From: Methylocystis suflitae
GTDB taxonomy: Bacteria > Pseudomonadota > Alphaproteobacteria > Rhizobiales > Beijerinckiaceae
Assembly (NCBI RefSeq): GCF_024448135.1
Contig: NZ_JAMRYX010000041.1
Location: 17,422 to 81,421 of the forward strand
Length of the DNA stretch: 64,000 nt
Reading direction: 5' to 3'
Part shown: in pieces, positions 28,164 to 34,879 of the stretch
Position numbering within the stretch: position 1 is the first letter of the stretch
How the letters are laid out: each line of letters begins with the position of its first letter
Translations under genes and position numbers: made by a program
The notes under the pieces: generated by a model
What the model saw: only the letters and a program-made list of their open reading frames with translations
Databases searched by the model: none
What the model was told of the DNA's origin: nothing

Positions 28164-28754
28164 GTGGCGCGGCGCGTGCTTGTCCTTGGCATCGGCAACA
28201 TCCTTTGGGGCGACGAAGGTTTTGGCGTGCGCGCGGTAGAGGCGTTTCACCGTCGCTACGCCCTTCCGGAACACGTCACCCTGCTCGATGGCGGCACGCA
28301 GGGACTTTATCTCGTGCAATATGTGCGCGAGGCTGACGATCTTCTTGTCTTCGACGCCATCGATTACGGCCTTGCGCCCGGAACGCTGAAAATTGTGCGT
28401 GATGGCGACGTGCCGAAATTCACCGGCTCGAAAAAGATGAGCCTGCATCAGACCGGCTTCCAAGAAGTGCTGAGCGCCGCCGATCTCCTTGGCGATTATC
28501 CGTCGCGCCTCGCGCTTATCGGGTGCCAGCCGCTCGATCTCGAAAACTGGGGCGGTCCGCTCACCGAGCCGGTGCGCGGCGCGATCGCCGCCGCTGTTAC
28601 GGCGGCGCATGACATCCTGCTGGAATGGGGCGTCGATTGCGTCCTGCGCGCCGAACCGCTGGCGCCGGAACTGGCGCTGCTAAAGCATGACATCGATCAT
28701 CAGAGCTATGAGAGCCGTAGAGGCGCGGACGCCGCCGGCGAATGGCGGGATTGA
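28164..28754 (+). CDS. hupD: Hydrogenase maturation endopeptidase HupD (HoxM)
   Basis: 196 residues, start GTG at 28164. The N-terminal GIGNILWGDEGFGVRAVE contains the first metal-binding acid (Glu), FDAIDYG the Asp and SLHQTGF the His of the nickel-sensing site used to check the large subunit. HupD cleaves the HupL C-terminal peptide. The C-terminus is somewhat longer than the family core and ends in charged residues. Position right after hupC matches the hupSLCD order. Confidence 0.94.
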   Translation: MARRVLVLGIGNILWGDEGFGVRAVEAFHRRYALPEHVTLLDGGTQGLYLVQYVREADDLLVFDAIDYGLAPGTLKIVRDGDVPKFTGSKKMSLHQTGFQEVLSAADLLGDYPSRLALIGCQPLDLENWGGPLTEPVRGAIAAAVTAAHDILLEWGVDCVLRAEPLAPELALLKHDIDHQSYESRRGADAAGEWRD

Positions 28755-28755
28755 C

Positions 28756-28983
28756 ATGAGCTTCCTGCGAATGATCGTCGTCGCGGCGGCGCTCGCGCCT
28801 GTCATGGCTGAGGCGCATCCGGGCGCGCATCCGTATGGGCTCGCCGAGAGCCTCACGCATATCGCCATGCAGCCTGATCACCTTCTCGCGCTTGCCGTCG
28901 TTTTCGGCTGGATTTCCATCGTCGCGTTGGGCGCGCTTGGCGTCGCCTATGCGAGCCGCAAGGTTTTGCGCGCGGACGACTGA
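28756..28983 (+). CDS. Short HupE-like membrane/periplasmic protein at the hupE position
   Basis: 75 residues from the ATG at 28756. The signal-like N-terminus ends MAEAHPG, and the next part, GLAESLTHIAMQPDHLLALAVVFGW, recalls the HupE/UreJ N-terminal pattern (His-Pro-Gly, then L-x-HP-x2-x-DHLLA). A second hydrophobic helix and a short charged tail follow. HupE proteins are about 190 residues with six helices and transport nickel; here only the first third exists. The location between hupD and hupF is where hupE sits in Rhizobium leguminosarum. It may be a reduced relative or a family of its own. Confidence 0.6.
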   Translation: MSFLRMIVVAAALAPVMAEAHPGAHPYGLAESLTHIAMQPDHLLALAVVFGWISIVALGALGVAYASRKVLRADD

Positions 28984-29005
28984 GGCATCGGACGGACGGA
29001 TTCCC

Positions 29006-29371
29006 ATGTGCCTTGGCGTTCCGATGCGCGTGATCGACGGCGACGAGATGTCGGCGCTGTGCGAAGGCGCCGGCCGGTCTGAGCGCATTTCCATGCTGCT
29101 TATCGGCGCGCAGCCTCCCGGCGCGCATGTGCTCGTCCATCTCGGTACGGCGATGCGCGTGCTTGAGGAAGAGGAAGCCGCTCTGATCGCGGCCGCGCTA
29201 GCGGGCCTTGACGCGGCGCTTGCCGGACGGACCTTTGAAGCGCATTTCGCCGATCTTATCGACCGCGAGCCGCAATTGCCCGCCCATCTGGCGCTGTCCG
29301 ACGAACCCGATTGTGATGTTCCAGCACCGGAACAACTCGTATCAAAATCATCGTCGACGCAGACGCGCTAA
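29006..29371 (+). CDS. hupF: HypC-paralogous hydrogenase chaperone HupF
   Basis: 121 residues from the ATG at 29006. Starts MCLGVPM with the essential Cys2 and continues with a HypC-like barrel (VLVHLGTAMRVLEEEEA). It has an acidic/Pro-containing C-terminal extension absent from HypC, typical of HupF. HupF in rhizobia protects HupL from oxygen during maturation and acts with HupK. Last gene of the structural operon; no strong terminator is seen before 29611. Confidence 0.92.
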   Translation: MCLGVPMRVIDGDEMSALCEGAGRSERISMLLIGAQPPGAHVLVHLGTAMRVLEEEEAALIAAALAGLDAALAGRTFEAHFADLIDREPQLPAHLALSDEPDCDVPAPEQLVSKSSSTQTR

Positions 29372-29610
29372 GTTTGCGCTTCGGAAAGATATGGGAGGCC
29401 TCGCCGATCTGATCGTGAGTCAGACGAGGCTCATCCGCTCGGCGTGCTGGACTGCGTCAGCCGTTGTGCGCTTTTGTCTAGCGCCGATCCAAATCTCTTC
29501 CGACCGGAGAGGGCCCTCCAAACGCGGAGGCCCGATGGATAGCGTCGCTTCGATGTTGATGCTAACCTTTGCGTGCAAGCCGTTTTTCCGTCTGTCACCC
29601 GTACCGCGAA

Positions 29611-30327
29611 ATGAGACAACGATCAAACTCAGAGTGGTTATTGGCCCTAAGGGCAGGCGACCAGAATCAGGCCGTTGCGCTGGCTGAGCTGCGTGAGCTC
29701 GTGCTCGGTGCGATCATCAAATTTCTTTCGCGAAATGAAACGCCCGGAGGCTCGTCGCTCGGCCACGATTTGCATCAAACGGCGGAGGACTGCGCCCAGG
29801 AGGCCATTATCCTCATTCAGTCGAAACTCGAACAATTTCGTGGCGAGAGCAAATTTACGACATGGGCCTATTCGATCGCTGTTCGCGTCACTCTTGGGGA
29901 GCTTCGACGACGGCGCTGGCAAAAGGCGGCAGTGAATCGTGCGCGTCTTGGCGAAGATGTGCCGGTCTGGCCGACTGATGCTCCAGAACCCGAGCGCAGT
30001 CTGGAACGGCGAGAAGCGTGGGCCTTGCTGGTCCGCCTTATTGAGAACTCTTTGACGCCGCTCCAGCGAAAAGCGCTTGTCGCTCACGCTTTTCAGGGCA
30101 TGCCGCTTGATCTTGTCGCCGAGTGGCTCGGCGGCAATCGCAATAGCATATACAAGCTTATTCATGATGCACGAAAACGCCTTAAGGCCGCGCTGCTTTC
30201 CGAAGGCGTTACGCATCAGGATATCATAGCTACGTTCGACTCGTCCCGGCGCAAAACTTATCTCAGTGATGATGGTAAGATTTTCCCGTCTCAGAGCGTC
30301 TCAAATACGGTTGAGTCCGGAAGCTAG
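29611..30327 (+). CDS. ECF-type RNA polymerase sigma factor
   Basis: 238 residues from the ATG at 29611; the frame is open from a TTG at 29569. The sigma-2 region includes CAQEAIILIQSKLEQFRGESKFTTWAY-type residues (about 72-100). The sigma-4 region is LTPLQRKALVAHAFQGMPLD followed by an HTH (LVAEWLGGNRNSIYKLIHDARKRL). A tail of about 40 residues follows sigma-4. The small zinc-finger gene 2 bases downstream is probably its anti-sigma partner. The regulon is unknown; the adjacent globin/reductase genes are candidates. Confidence 0.9.
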   Translation: MRQRSNSEWLLALRAGDQNQAVALAELRELVLGAIIKFLSRNETPGGSSLGHDLHQTAEDCAQEAIILIQSKLEQFRGESKFTTWAYSIAVRVTLGELRRRRWQKAAVNRARLGEDVPVWPTDAPEPERSLERREAWALLVRLIENSLTPLQRKALVAHAFQGMPLDLVAEWLGGNRNSIYKLIHDARKRLKAALLSEGVTHQDIIATFDSSRRKTYLSDDGKIFPSQSVSNTVESGS

Positions 30328-30329
30328 GA

Positions 30330-30575
30330 ATGAAACAAAAGGAATTTGCCCGCCTGCTCGATACGATCTTCGCCGCCAAAAGCGGGGAAGAGATGTCGTG
30401 CACGGATTATTTCGATAGTCTACCGCGCTACGTCGAGCTGGAAGCCTCCGGCTTGGACGCCGCCGCCACTCTCCCCGAGGTTCGTCACCACATGCATCAA
30501 TGTCCCGAATGCGAAGAGGTGTATCTCGGCTTGCTGGCGCTAGTGCGCGCCGAAAAGGCGGCGGATGGCGCGTGA
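30330..30575 (+). CDS. Small zinc-finger protein, probable anti-sigma factor (ZAS motif)
   Basis: 81 residues with an HX3CX2C motif (HMHQCPEC), the zinc-binding anti-sigma (ZAS) signature. An N-terminal acidic helical part is present, with no transmembrane segment, so it would be a soluble anti-sigma. It begins 2 bases after the ECF sigma gene, the classical sigma/anti-sigma arrangement. The function is inferred from motif plus context; the sensed signal might be redox or metal state. Confidence 0.75.
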   Translation: MKQKEFARLLDTIFAAKSGEEMSCTDYFDSLPRYVELEASGLDAAATLPEVRHHMHQCPECEEVYLGLLALVRAEKAADGA

Positions 30576-30793
30576 GGGGGCGCGATCGTTCCGGGGTTAT
30601 CGGTGGAGTCAGTGGCAACAGAACGAATTTCATCACGCTTTTCTTATATGATTTGAATTTCCCGCGGGGCGCATTTCTCCCAAGCAAAAAAAATCCCGCC
30701 GGTCGAGGTAAGATTCTCCGCGCCGCGGCGTCTAAGAGACGTCCGAGCCGAAAAGTTGGCTCGCTAAGGTCGGCAACTGGGAGAACGCAAGGC

Positions 30794-31159
30794 ATGTCAA
30801 ATCTCTACGAGCGCCTAGGGGGCGAGAACGCCGTTAATGCCGCAGTTGAGCTTTTTTATCGCAAGGTTCTCGCGGACGGTCGCATCGCGCAGTTTTTTGA
30901 TGGCGTCGACATCGATCAGCAAATCGCCAAACAGAAATCATTCCTTACCATGGCGTTTGGGGGGCCAAATAATTACACGGGAGCCGACATGCGCAATGCG
31001 CACAAGCGTCTCGTCGCGAAGGGCCTCAATGATTCCCATGTCGACGCGGTCATCGAAAATCTGAACTACACGCTCCGTGACCTTGGCGTGCCGGAAAAAG
31101 AGGTTAAGGAAGTCGCGGCGATTGCACATTCCGTTCGTGATGACGTCTTGAACCGTTGA
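30794..31159 (+). CDS. Truncated haemoglobin, group I
   Basis: 121 residues from the ATG at 30794. The group I 2-on-2 globin pattern is clear: LYERLGGENAVNAAVELFY (B10 Tyr), DIDQQIAKQKSFL, GGPNNYTGADMRNAHKRL with the proximal His, and the later GLNDSHVDAV. It binds haem and O2 or NO in the cytoplasm. It is 4 bases upstream of a reductase gene, so the two probably form an electron-fed O2/NO-handling pair such as NO dioxygenation; this role is inferred. Confidence 0.9.
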   Translation: MSNLYERLGGENAVNAAVELFYRKVLADGRIAQFFDGVDIDQQIAKQKSFLTMAFGGPNNYTGADMRNAHKRLVAKGLNDSHVDAVIENLNYTLRDLGVPEKEVKEVAAIAHSVRDDVLNR

Positions 31160-31163
31160 TCCG

Positions 31164-32111
31164 ATGCTGAAGTTCGAGGATCGTTTGGTCGAACTCAGGC
31201 CGGGTGAAACTGTGCTTGAAGCGCTGGAGCGCGCCGGCATCGACGCGCCTTCGTCGTGCCGGTCCGGCAATTGTCAGACGTGTCTGCATCGCGCGGTGGA
31301 AGGCGTTCCTCCGCCAGAGTCTCAAGTTGGATTGACACAGGGTCAGAAGGCGCTCGGCTTTTTTCTGCCCTGTGTCTGTTTGCCGACGTCGCCGCTGACG
31401 ATTACGCGACCAGACAACGTCGGCGCGCGTCGGGACGCCGTCATTCGAGCGATTGAGCCGCTTGCGCCGAATGTGATCCGACTGCGTGTTGATGCGGATG
31501 ATTTCGCGTATCGGCCAGGTCAGTTTCTCGAACTTGTCGTGGATGGCGATTTAAGACGTCATTACTCGCTCGCGAGCCATCCCGAGGAGGATCCATTTCT
31601 CGAGATGCATATCCGACTACATGAAAATGGCCGAATGAGCCGACGGCTTGGAGAATTCAAGCCGGGCGATCGCTTGCATGTCGCGGGTCCATCCGGGACA
31701 TGCTTTTACGAAGGCGTTCACGCGGACCAGCGCCTGCTGCTGATCGGCGCCGGGACGGGTCTCGCGCCGCTCTATGGCGTGTTGCGAGACGCTCTGAAGC
31801 GGGGCCATCTCGGTCCAATCCGTCTTTACCACGGCGCACGCAGCCGTGATGGTCTCTATCTCGATGAAGAGCTGAAAGCGTTGAGCCGGACGCTAGCGCA
31901 TGTCGATTACCGACCATGCCTGCTTGATCCAGATGCTCCGGCTGGAGGAGACGTTGCGGCGACAGCCCTGCACGCCGAGCAAGACGTCAAGGACTGCGCA
32001 ATTTTTCTGTGTGGCGGCGAAAATCTGGTGAGACGGTTGAAGCGTGATTTCTTCATGCGCGGAGTCAGCATGAAGAACATCCGATCGGATGCGTTCACGC
32101 CGTCGGGCTAA
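31164..32111 (+). CDS. [2Fe-2S] ferredoxin / FAD-NAD(P)H oxidoreductase
   Basis: 315 residues. Residues 1-80 are a plant-type ferredoxin domain with CRSGNCQTC and a distal CVC. An FNR-like module follows: RHYSLASHP (FAD), GPSGTCFYEG, LLLIGAGTGLAPLYG (NAD-binding) and the C-terminal CGGENLVRRLKRDF. It resembles the reductase component of oxygenases. Next to a truncated globin it likely reduces the haem iron. No monooxygenase component lies nearby. Confidence 0.9.
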   Translation: MLKFEDRLVELRPGETVLEALERAGIDAPSSCRSGNCQTCLHRAVEGVPPPESQVGLTQGQKALGFFLPCVCLPTSPLTITRPDNVGARRDAVIRAIEPLAPNVIRLRVDADDFAYRPGQFLELVVDGDLRRHYSLASHPEEDPFLEMHIRLHENGRMSRRLGEFKPGDRLHVAGPSGTCFYEGVHADQRLLLIGAGTGLAPLYGVLRDALKRGHLGPIRLYHGARSRDGLYLDEELKALSRTLAHVDYRPCLLDPDAPAGGDVAATALHAEQDVKDCAIFLCGGENLVRRLKRDFFMRGVSMKNIRSDAFTPSG

Positions 32112-32145
32112 CATTGGCGGATCGATATGGGGCGACGTAGCAGCT

Positions 32146-32259
32146 TCAGGATTGACATATCCGTGACGCCGGCGCCAGCGTCAGCTTGAGGCCGAGCGCT
32201 TTGATGACTTTCAACACGGTCGCCAATCCAGGATACGGCGCCAAATGTCGAGAGCCATA
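32146..32259 (-). pseudogene. C-terminal remnant of a HigA-type antitoxin
   Basis: A 37-codon stretch on the minus strand reads YPGLATVLKVIKALGLKLTL and then ends, matching the distal part of Xre/HigA-type addiction antidotes, where a helix before a LTxxP tail is typical. Upstream of it the frame runs into unrelated sequence of the RES gene, so only the tail survives. It abuts the RES toxin stop, which suggests an earlier toxin-antitoxin rearrangement. Confidence 0.5.
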
Positions 32260-32263
32260 GCCG

Positions 32264-32794
32264 TCACGACGTCCACGAGGATTGATCCGCGGGAAGGTCA
32301 CGAAGCGGATCGAGCGCCGCGACTCTCGTCTTTCCTTCGATATTCCAGCACCACAGGACCAGGTTGAAACCTGCGGCCTGAATTGAGGGAACGCGAATCC
32401 CATCGACATTTTCTCGCAGCAAGCGTTCGGCGATCGCCCATGTCGGAGGCGCCCGTTTCTCGACAAAGGCGATATATTGCCATGGCGCGCGCAAGGCTGC
32501 GGCGTCGACGCCCAATGTTAGAAGGGTTCGCGCGTCGGCGAGGTCGGCGATCCGCTCGCTTTGTACGTCGTAAGCGCAGAGGGTTCCCGGTCGGATGCCG
32601 AGATCCTGCTCATATTCGGCGACCGCCGTCGAAAACTCTTCCGACATATAGAGAGCTGGCATGCCGGGAGAATTGAATCGTCCGCCGCGCAATGCCGCTC
32701 CGGCGCCGCTCAAGGGGTCGTGCGCCCATTTAGGCGCGAGCATTCGCCAATAGCGGCGGGCGATCGCAATCGTCCGCACGCGCTTGGCCGTCAC
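32264..32794 (-). CDS. RES-domain toxin
   Basis: 176 residues. The RES family core is visible: RRYWRMLAPKWA, then GAALRGGRFNSPGMPALYMS with the conserved Arg/Phe/Asn segment, EEFSTAVAEYEQD, and the C-terminal CWNIEGKTRVAALDP. RES toxins are ADP-ribosyltransferase-like enzymes that deplete NAD. The start overlaps the antitoxin stop (ATGA). The position next to the Xre/MbcA-type partner makes a type II toxin-antitoxin module. Confidence 0.88.
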   Translation of the reverse strand: MTAKRVRTIAIARRYWRMLAPKWAHDPLSGAGAALRGGRFNSPGMPALYMSEEFSTAVAEYEQDLGIRPGTLCAYDVQSERIADLADARTLLTLGVDAAALRAPWQYIAFVEKRAPPTWAIAERLLRENVDGIRVPSIQAAGFNLVLWCWNIEGKTRVAALDPLRDLPADQSSWTS

Positions 32795-33153
32795 GCGTAG
32801 GCACCCTCGCGCAAGAGGTCGAGATGAGTGAGAACGGCGTCGCTATGGCCGGCGGCGACCAGTTCCTCGGCGGTTTGCCCATCGAAACCGGCCAACGGTT
32901 GGTGCTTGAACCAGACGATCGCGCGGCCCTGTTCGCCGCCGAGAAGTTCGGTTGCAGTGGTAATAATACGGGCGATGTCGCCGAGGCGTTCTTGCACCAC
33001 CGGCGAATCGGGATGTTGGGCGAGGGTGTTGCGGTGGACCTTGGCCAAGCGGGCGATCTTGGCGAGCGGCACATGCAGAGCCTCGCTCACGCGCTGCGGC
33101 GAAATGAAACCGCCGCGCCGGTCAGTCACTTGGTCAAGGAAGGCGCTGAGCAT
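32791..33153 (-). CDS. Xre/MbcA/ParS-type antitoxin of the RES module
   Basis: 120 residues from the ATG at 33153; the frame is open to 33306 but the upstream part lacks family resemblance. The N-terminal ISPQRVSEALHVPLAKIARLAKVHRNTL is an HTH-like region. The C-terminal IVWFKHQPLAGFDGQTAEELVAAG is the DUF2384 toxin-binding part. The 10-base palindrome ATATGCATAT at 33186-33195 lies about 33 bases upstream and could be its autoregulatory operator. Confidence 0.85.
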   Translation of the reverse strand: MLSAFLDQVTDRRGGFISPQRVSEALHVPLAKIARLAKVHRNTLAQHPDSPVVQERLGDIARIITTATELLGGEQGRAIVWFKHQPLAGFDGQTAEELVAAGHSDAVLTHLDLLREGAYA

Positions 33154-33330
33154 CCCGGAACGGTCCTGTGCATGAGATAGGCGATATATGCATATTTCAC
33201 GCCCAATTTCAAGGCCGTCAACGATTGCTGCCGCGCTACTAACGTGGATCAGGCCGCGACGGCTGTCGTTCTCAGTTTGCCGGCTTCGGGGCGTTGTTAA
33301 GGCCACAGAGCGCTGGCGCGCGCATAGCGC

Positions 33331-34056
33331 TCATGGGGGATTTCCGCCTGGCTTCTGGCCGAATTTGAACTGCTGCGTGAAGCCCCATGGCTTCGCGGTT
33401 TCGACAAATTCGGCGGGGGTTTGTTCAATCTTCAGCGCGTCGCGCGAGATCGTTTGCCCCCAACCTTTGCTCGGCGACTGACTGATGCTCTCGATATAGC
33501 TGACGAGGTCCCAGATAATTTCGTCGGACAGCGTCCCGCCCCAGGCTGGCATGCCATTGGGTCGACCATGATAGATGCTGAGATAAATGTTCACCGGCGC
33601 GCCGCCGTAAATGAAGATGCGATTGCTCAGCGCGGGACCCATCCCGCCGCCCCCATTCGCCGCGTGGCAGCCGACGCAGTTGAAGGTGTTGAAATAGGAC
33701 ATGCCGCGCTGCAGCGCTTGCGGGTCTCCCTCGACAGGATTGACGATCGCGGGAGGCGCCGGCGGATCGCCGGGCAGGAGCGTCGTCACAGGCGCGCGAA
33801 GATATTTCTCGCTTGCCGGATAAAAGCCGATCGCGGGCGCGGGTTTCTCTTTGGTCGATTGTGTGTCGGATATCTCTGGCGATTGCGGCGTCGGCGTTGG
33901 CGCTGGCCGAGCGGATGGTGGTGGCGCAGGCTCCGGTTGCTTTCGCGGCGGCGCTGTGCGCCCGACAGGATGATGCGTTCGCGCGAATGCGGATTCGACC
34001 GATACGCAGCCCAACGTCAGAGTTAGCGCAACGGCGGCGTAGGGTCGCAAGCGCAT
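33331..34056 (-). CDS. Periplasmic cytochrome c, XoxG-like electron acceptor
   Basis: 241 residues from the Met at 34056, where the signal peptide begins (MRLRPYAAVALTLTLGC). A Pro-rich linker of about 70 residues follows. The class I c-type domain has CVGCH at 127-131 and the axial Met candidate Met169 (NGMPAWGG). It is downstream of a MxaJ-like gene and a PQQ dehydrogenase on the same strand, so it is the probable electron acceptor of that enzyme. The Pro-rich spacer may tether the domain. Confidence 0.85.
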   Translation of the reverse strand: MRLRPYAAVALTLTLGCVSVESAFARTHHPVGRTAPPRKQPEPAPPPSARPAPTPTPQSPEISDTQSTKEKPAPAIGFYPASEKYLRAPVTTLLPGDPPAPPAIVNPVEGDPQALQRGMSYFNTFNCVGCHAANGGGGMGPALSNRIFIYGGAPVNIYLSIYHGRPNGMPAWGGTLSDEIIWDLVSYIESISQSPSKGWGQTISRDALKIEQTPAEFVETAKPWGFTQQFKFGQKPGGNPP

Positions 34057-34066
34057 CGGCGTTGTC

Positions 34067-34879
34067 CTAATCTGCGGGCTCTCGCACGGAAGGGACGCCG
34101 AAGCTGGCAAGCAGCGCCGCGATCTCAGCGCCTTTGCGTTGGAGAACCTCATCGAGTTTCCGCTTGAGCGCATCGTCGCCTTTGCGCACGCCCATGGCGA
34201 TGGCGAAAGTGAATTTGAGAGGCGCAAATTGCCGCGTCTCCGCGATCGGAGTCACGCGCAGCGGCACGGGGGAGTTAAGAGCGGCGTAGCCGGCGAGGGG
34301 TCCCCATGCGGCGGCGACGTCGACATCGCCTTTTGCAACCGCCTCGATCAGACGGGCCGGCGGCGAATCCTGGCGATAATCGCCATAGAGCGTGAAGCCG
34401 ACGACGTTCTCGACGATGCCGAGCTCGCCAAGCGCATGCGCAGGCGGCGTGTTCATCCCATCGTCGCCAATCAGGTGCACGCCGATCTTCAATGTGCGCA
34501 GAGTGGGGTCTTCCAGCGACGAGATGGCGATGCCCCGGTCGGCGCGCGACACGAAGACATAGCTCGATCGGTAATAGGGATGTGTCGTTTCGACGAGGTC
34601 ATATTGCGCAGGCACGCCGATGATCACGTCACAAAGGCCAGACTTTAGCGTGTTGCGGACGAAGCCGCGCCGCTGCGCCCACCAGAAATAGGAAACCGAT
34701 TTTCCGAGTTCGCGCGCAACGAGCTGGGCAAGCTTGTTTTCAAATCCACGCTCCTGCGAATCCGAGAAAGGCAAATTGTTTGGATCGGCGCAGACTCGCA
34801 GATCATCGGCGCGTGCGCCCAGCCCCGCGCAGACTGCAAAAGCAAGGGTGAGGAGGCGTCCGGCCGGATGGCGCTTCAC
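34067..34879 (-). CDS. MxaJ/XoxJ-like periplasmic substrate-binding protein
   Basis: 270 residues with signal peptide (residues 1-24, ending GARA) and a solute-binding-protein-3 fold: LRVCADPNNLPFSD, then FENKLAQLVARELGK, VFVSRADRG and PLKFTFAIAMGVRKGDD. This matches the quinoprotein-dehydrogenase-associated binding-protein family (MxaJ/XoxJ), whose members assist assembly or activation of the dehydrogenase. No ABC permease or ATPase is nearby, which favours the accessory role. It overlaps the dehydrogenase gene stop by 4 bases. Confidence 0.88.
   Translation of the reverse strand: MKRHPAGRLLTLAFAVCAGLGARADDLRVCADPNNLPFSDSQERGFENKLAQLVARELGKSVSYFWWAQRRGFVRNTLKSGLCDVIIGVPAQYDLVETTHPYYRSSYVFVSRADRGIAISSLEDPTLRTLKIGVHLIGDDGMNTPPAHALGELGIVENVVGFTLYGDYRQDSPPARLIEAVAKGDVDVAAAWGPLAGYAALNSPVPLRVTPIAETRQFAPLKFTFAIAMGVRKGDDALKRKLDEVLQRKGAEIAALLASFGVPSVREPAD

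Noticed and set aside
33342..33380. Mature xoxG terminator candidate (GAGCGC/GCGCTC arms nearby at about 33306-33332)
   Set aside because: Loop is long and no T-run is present; too weak to list.
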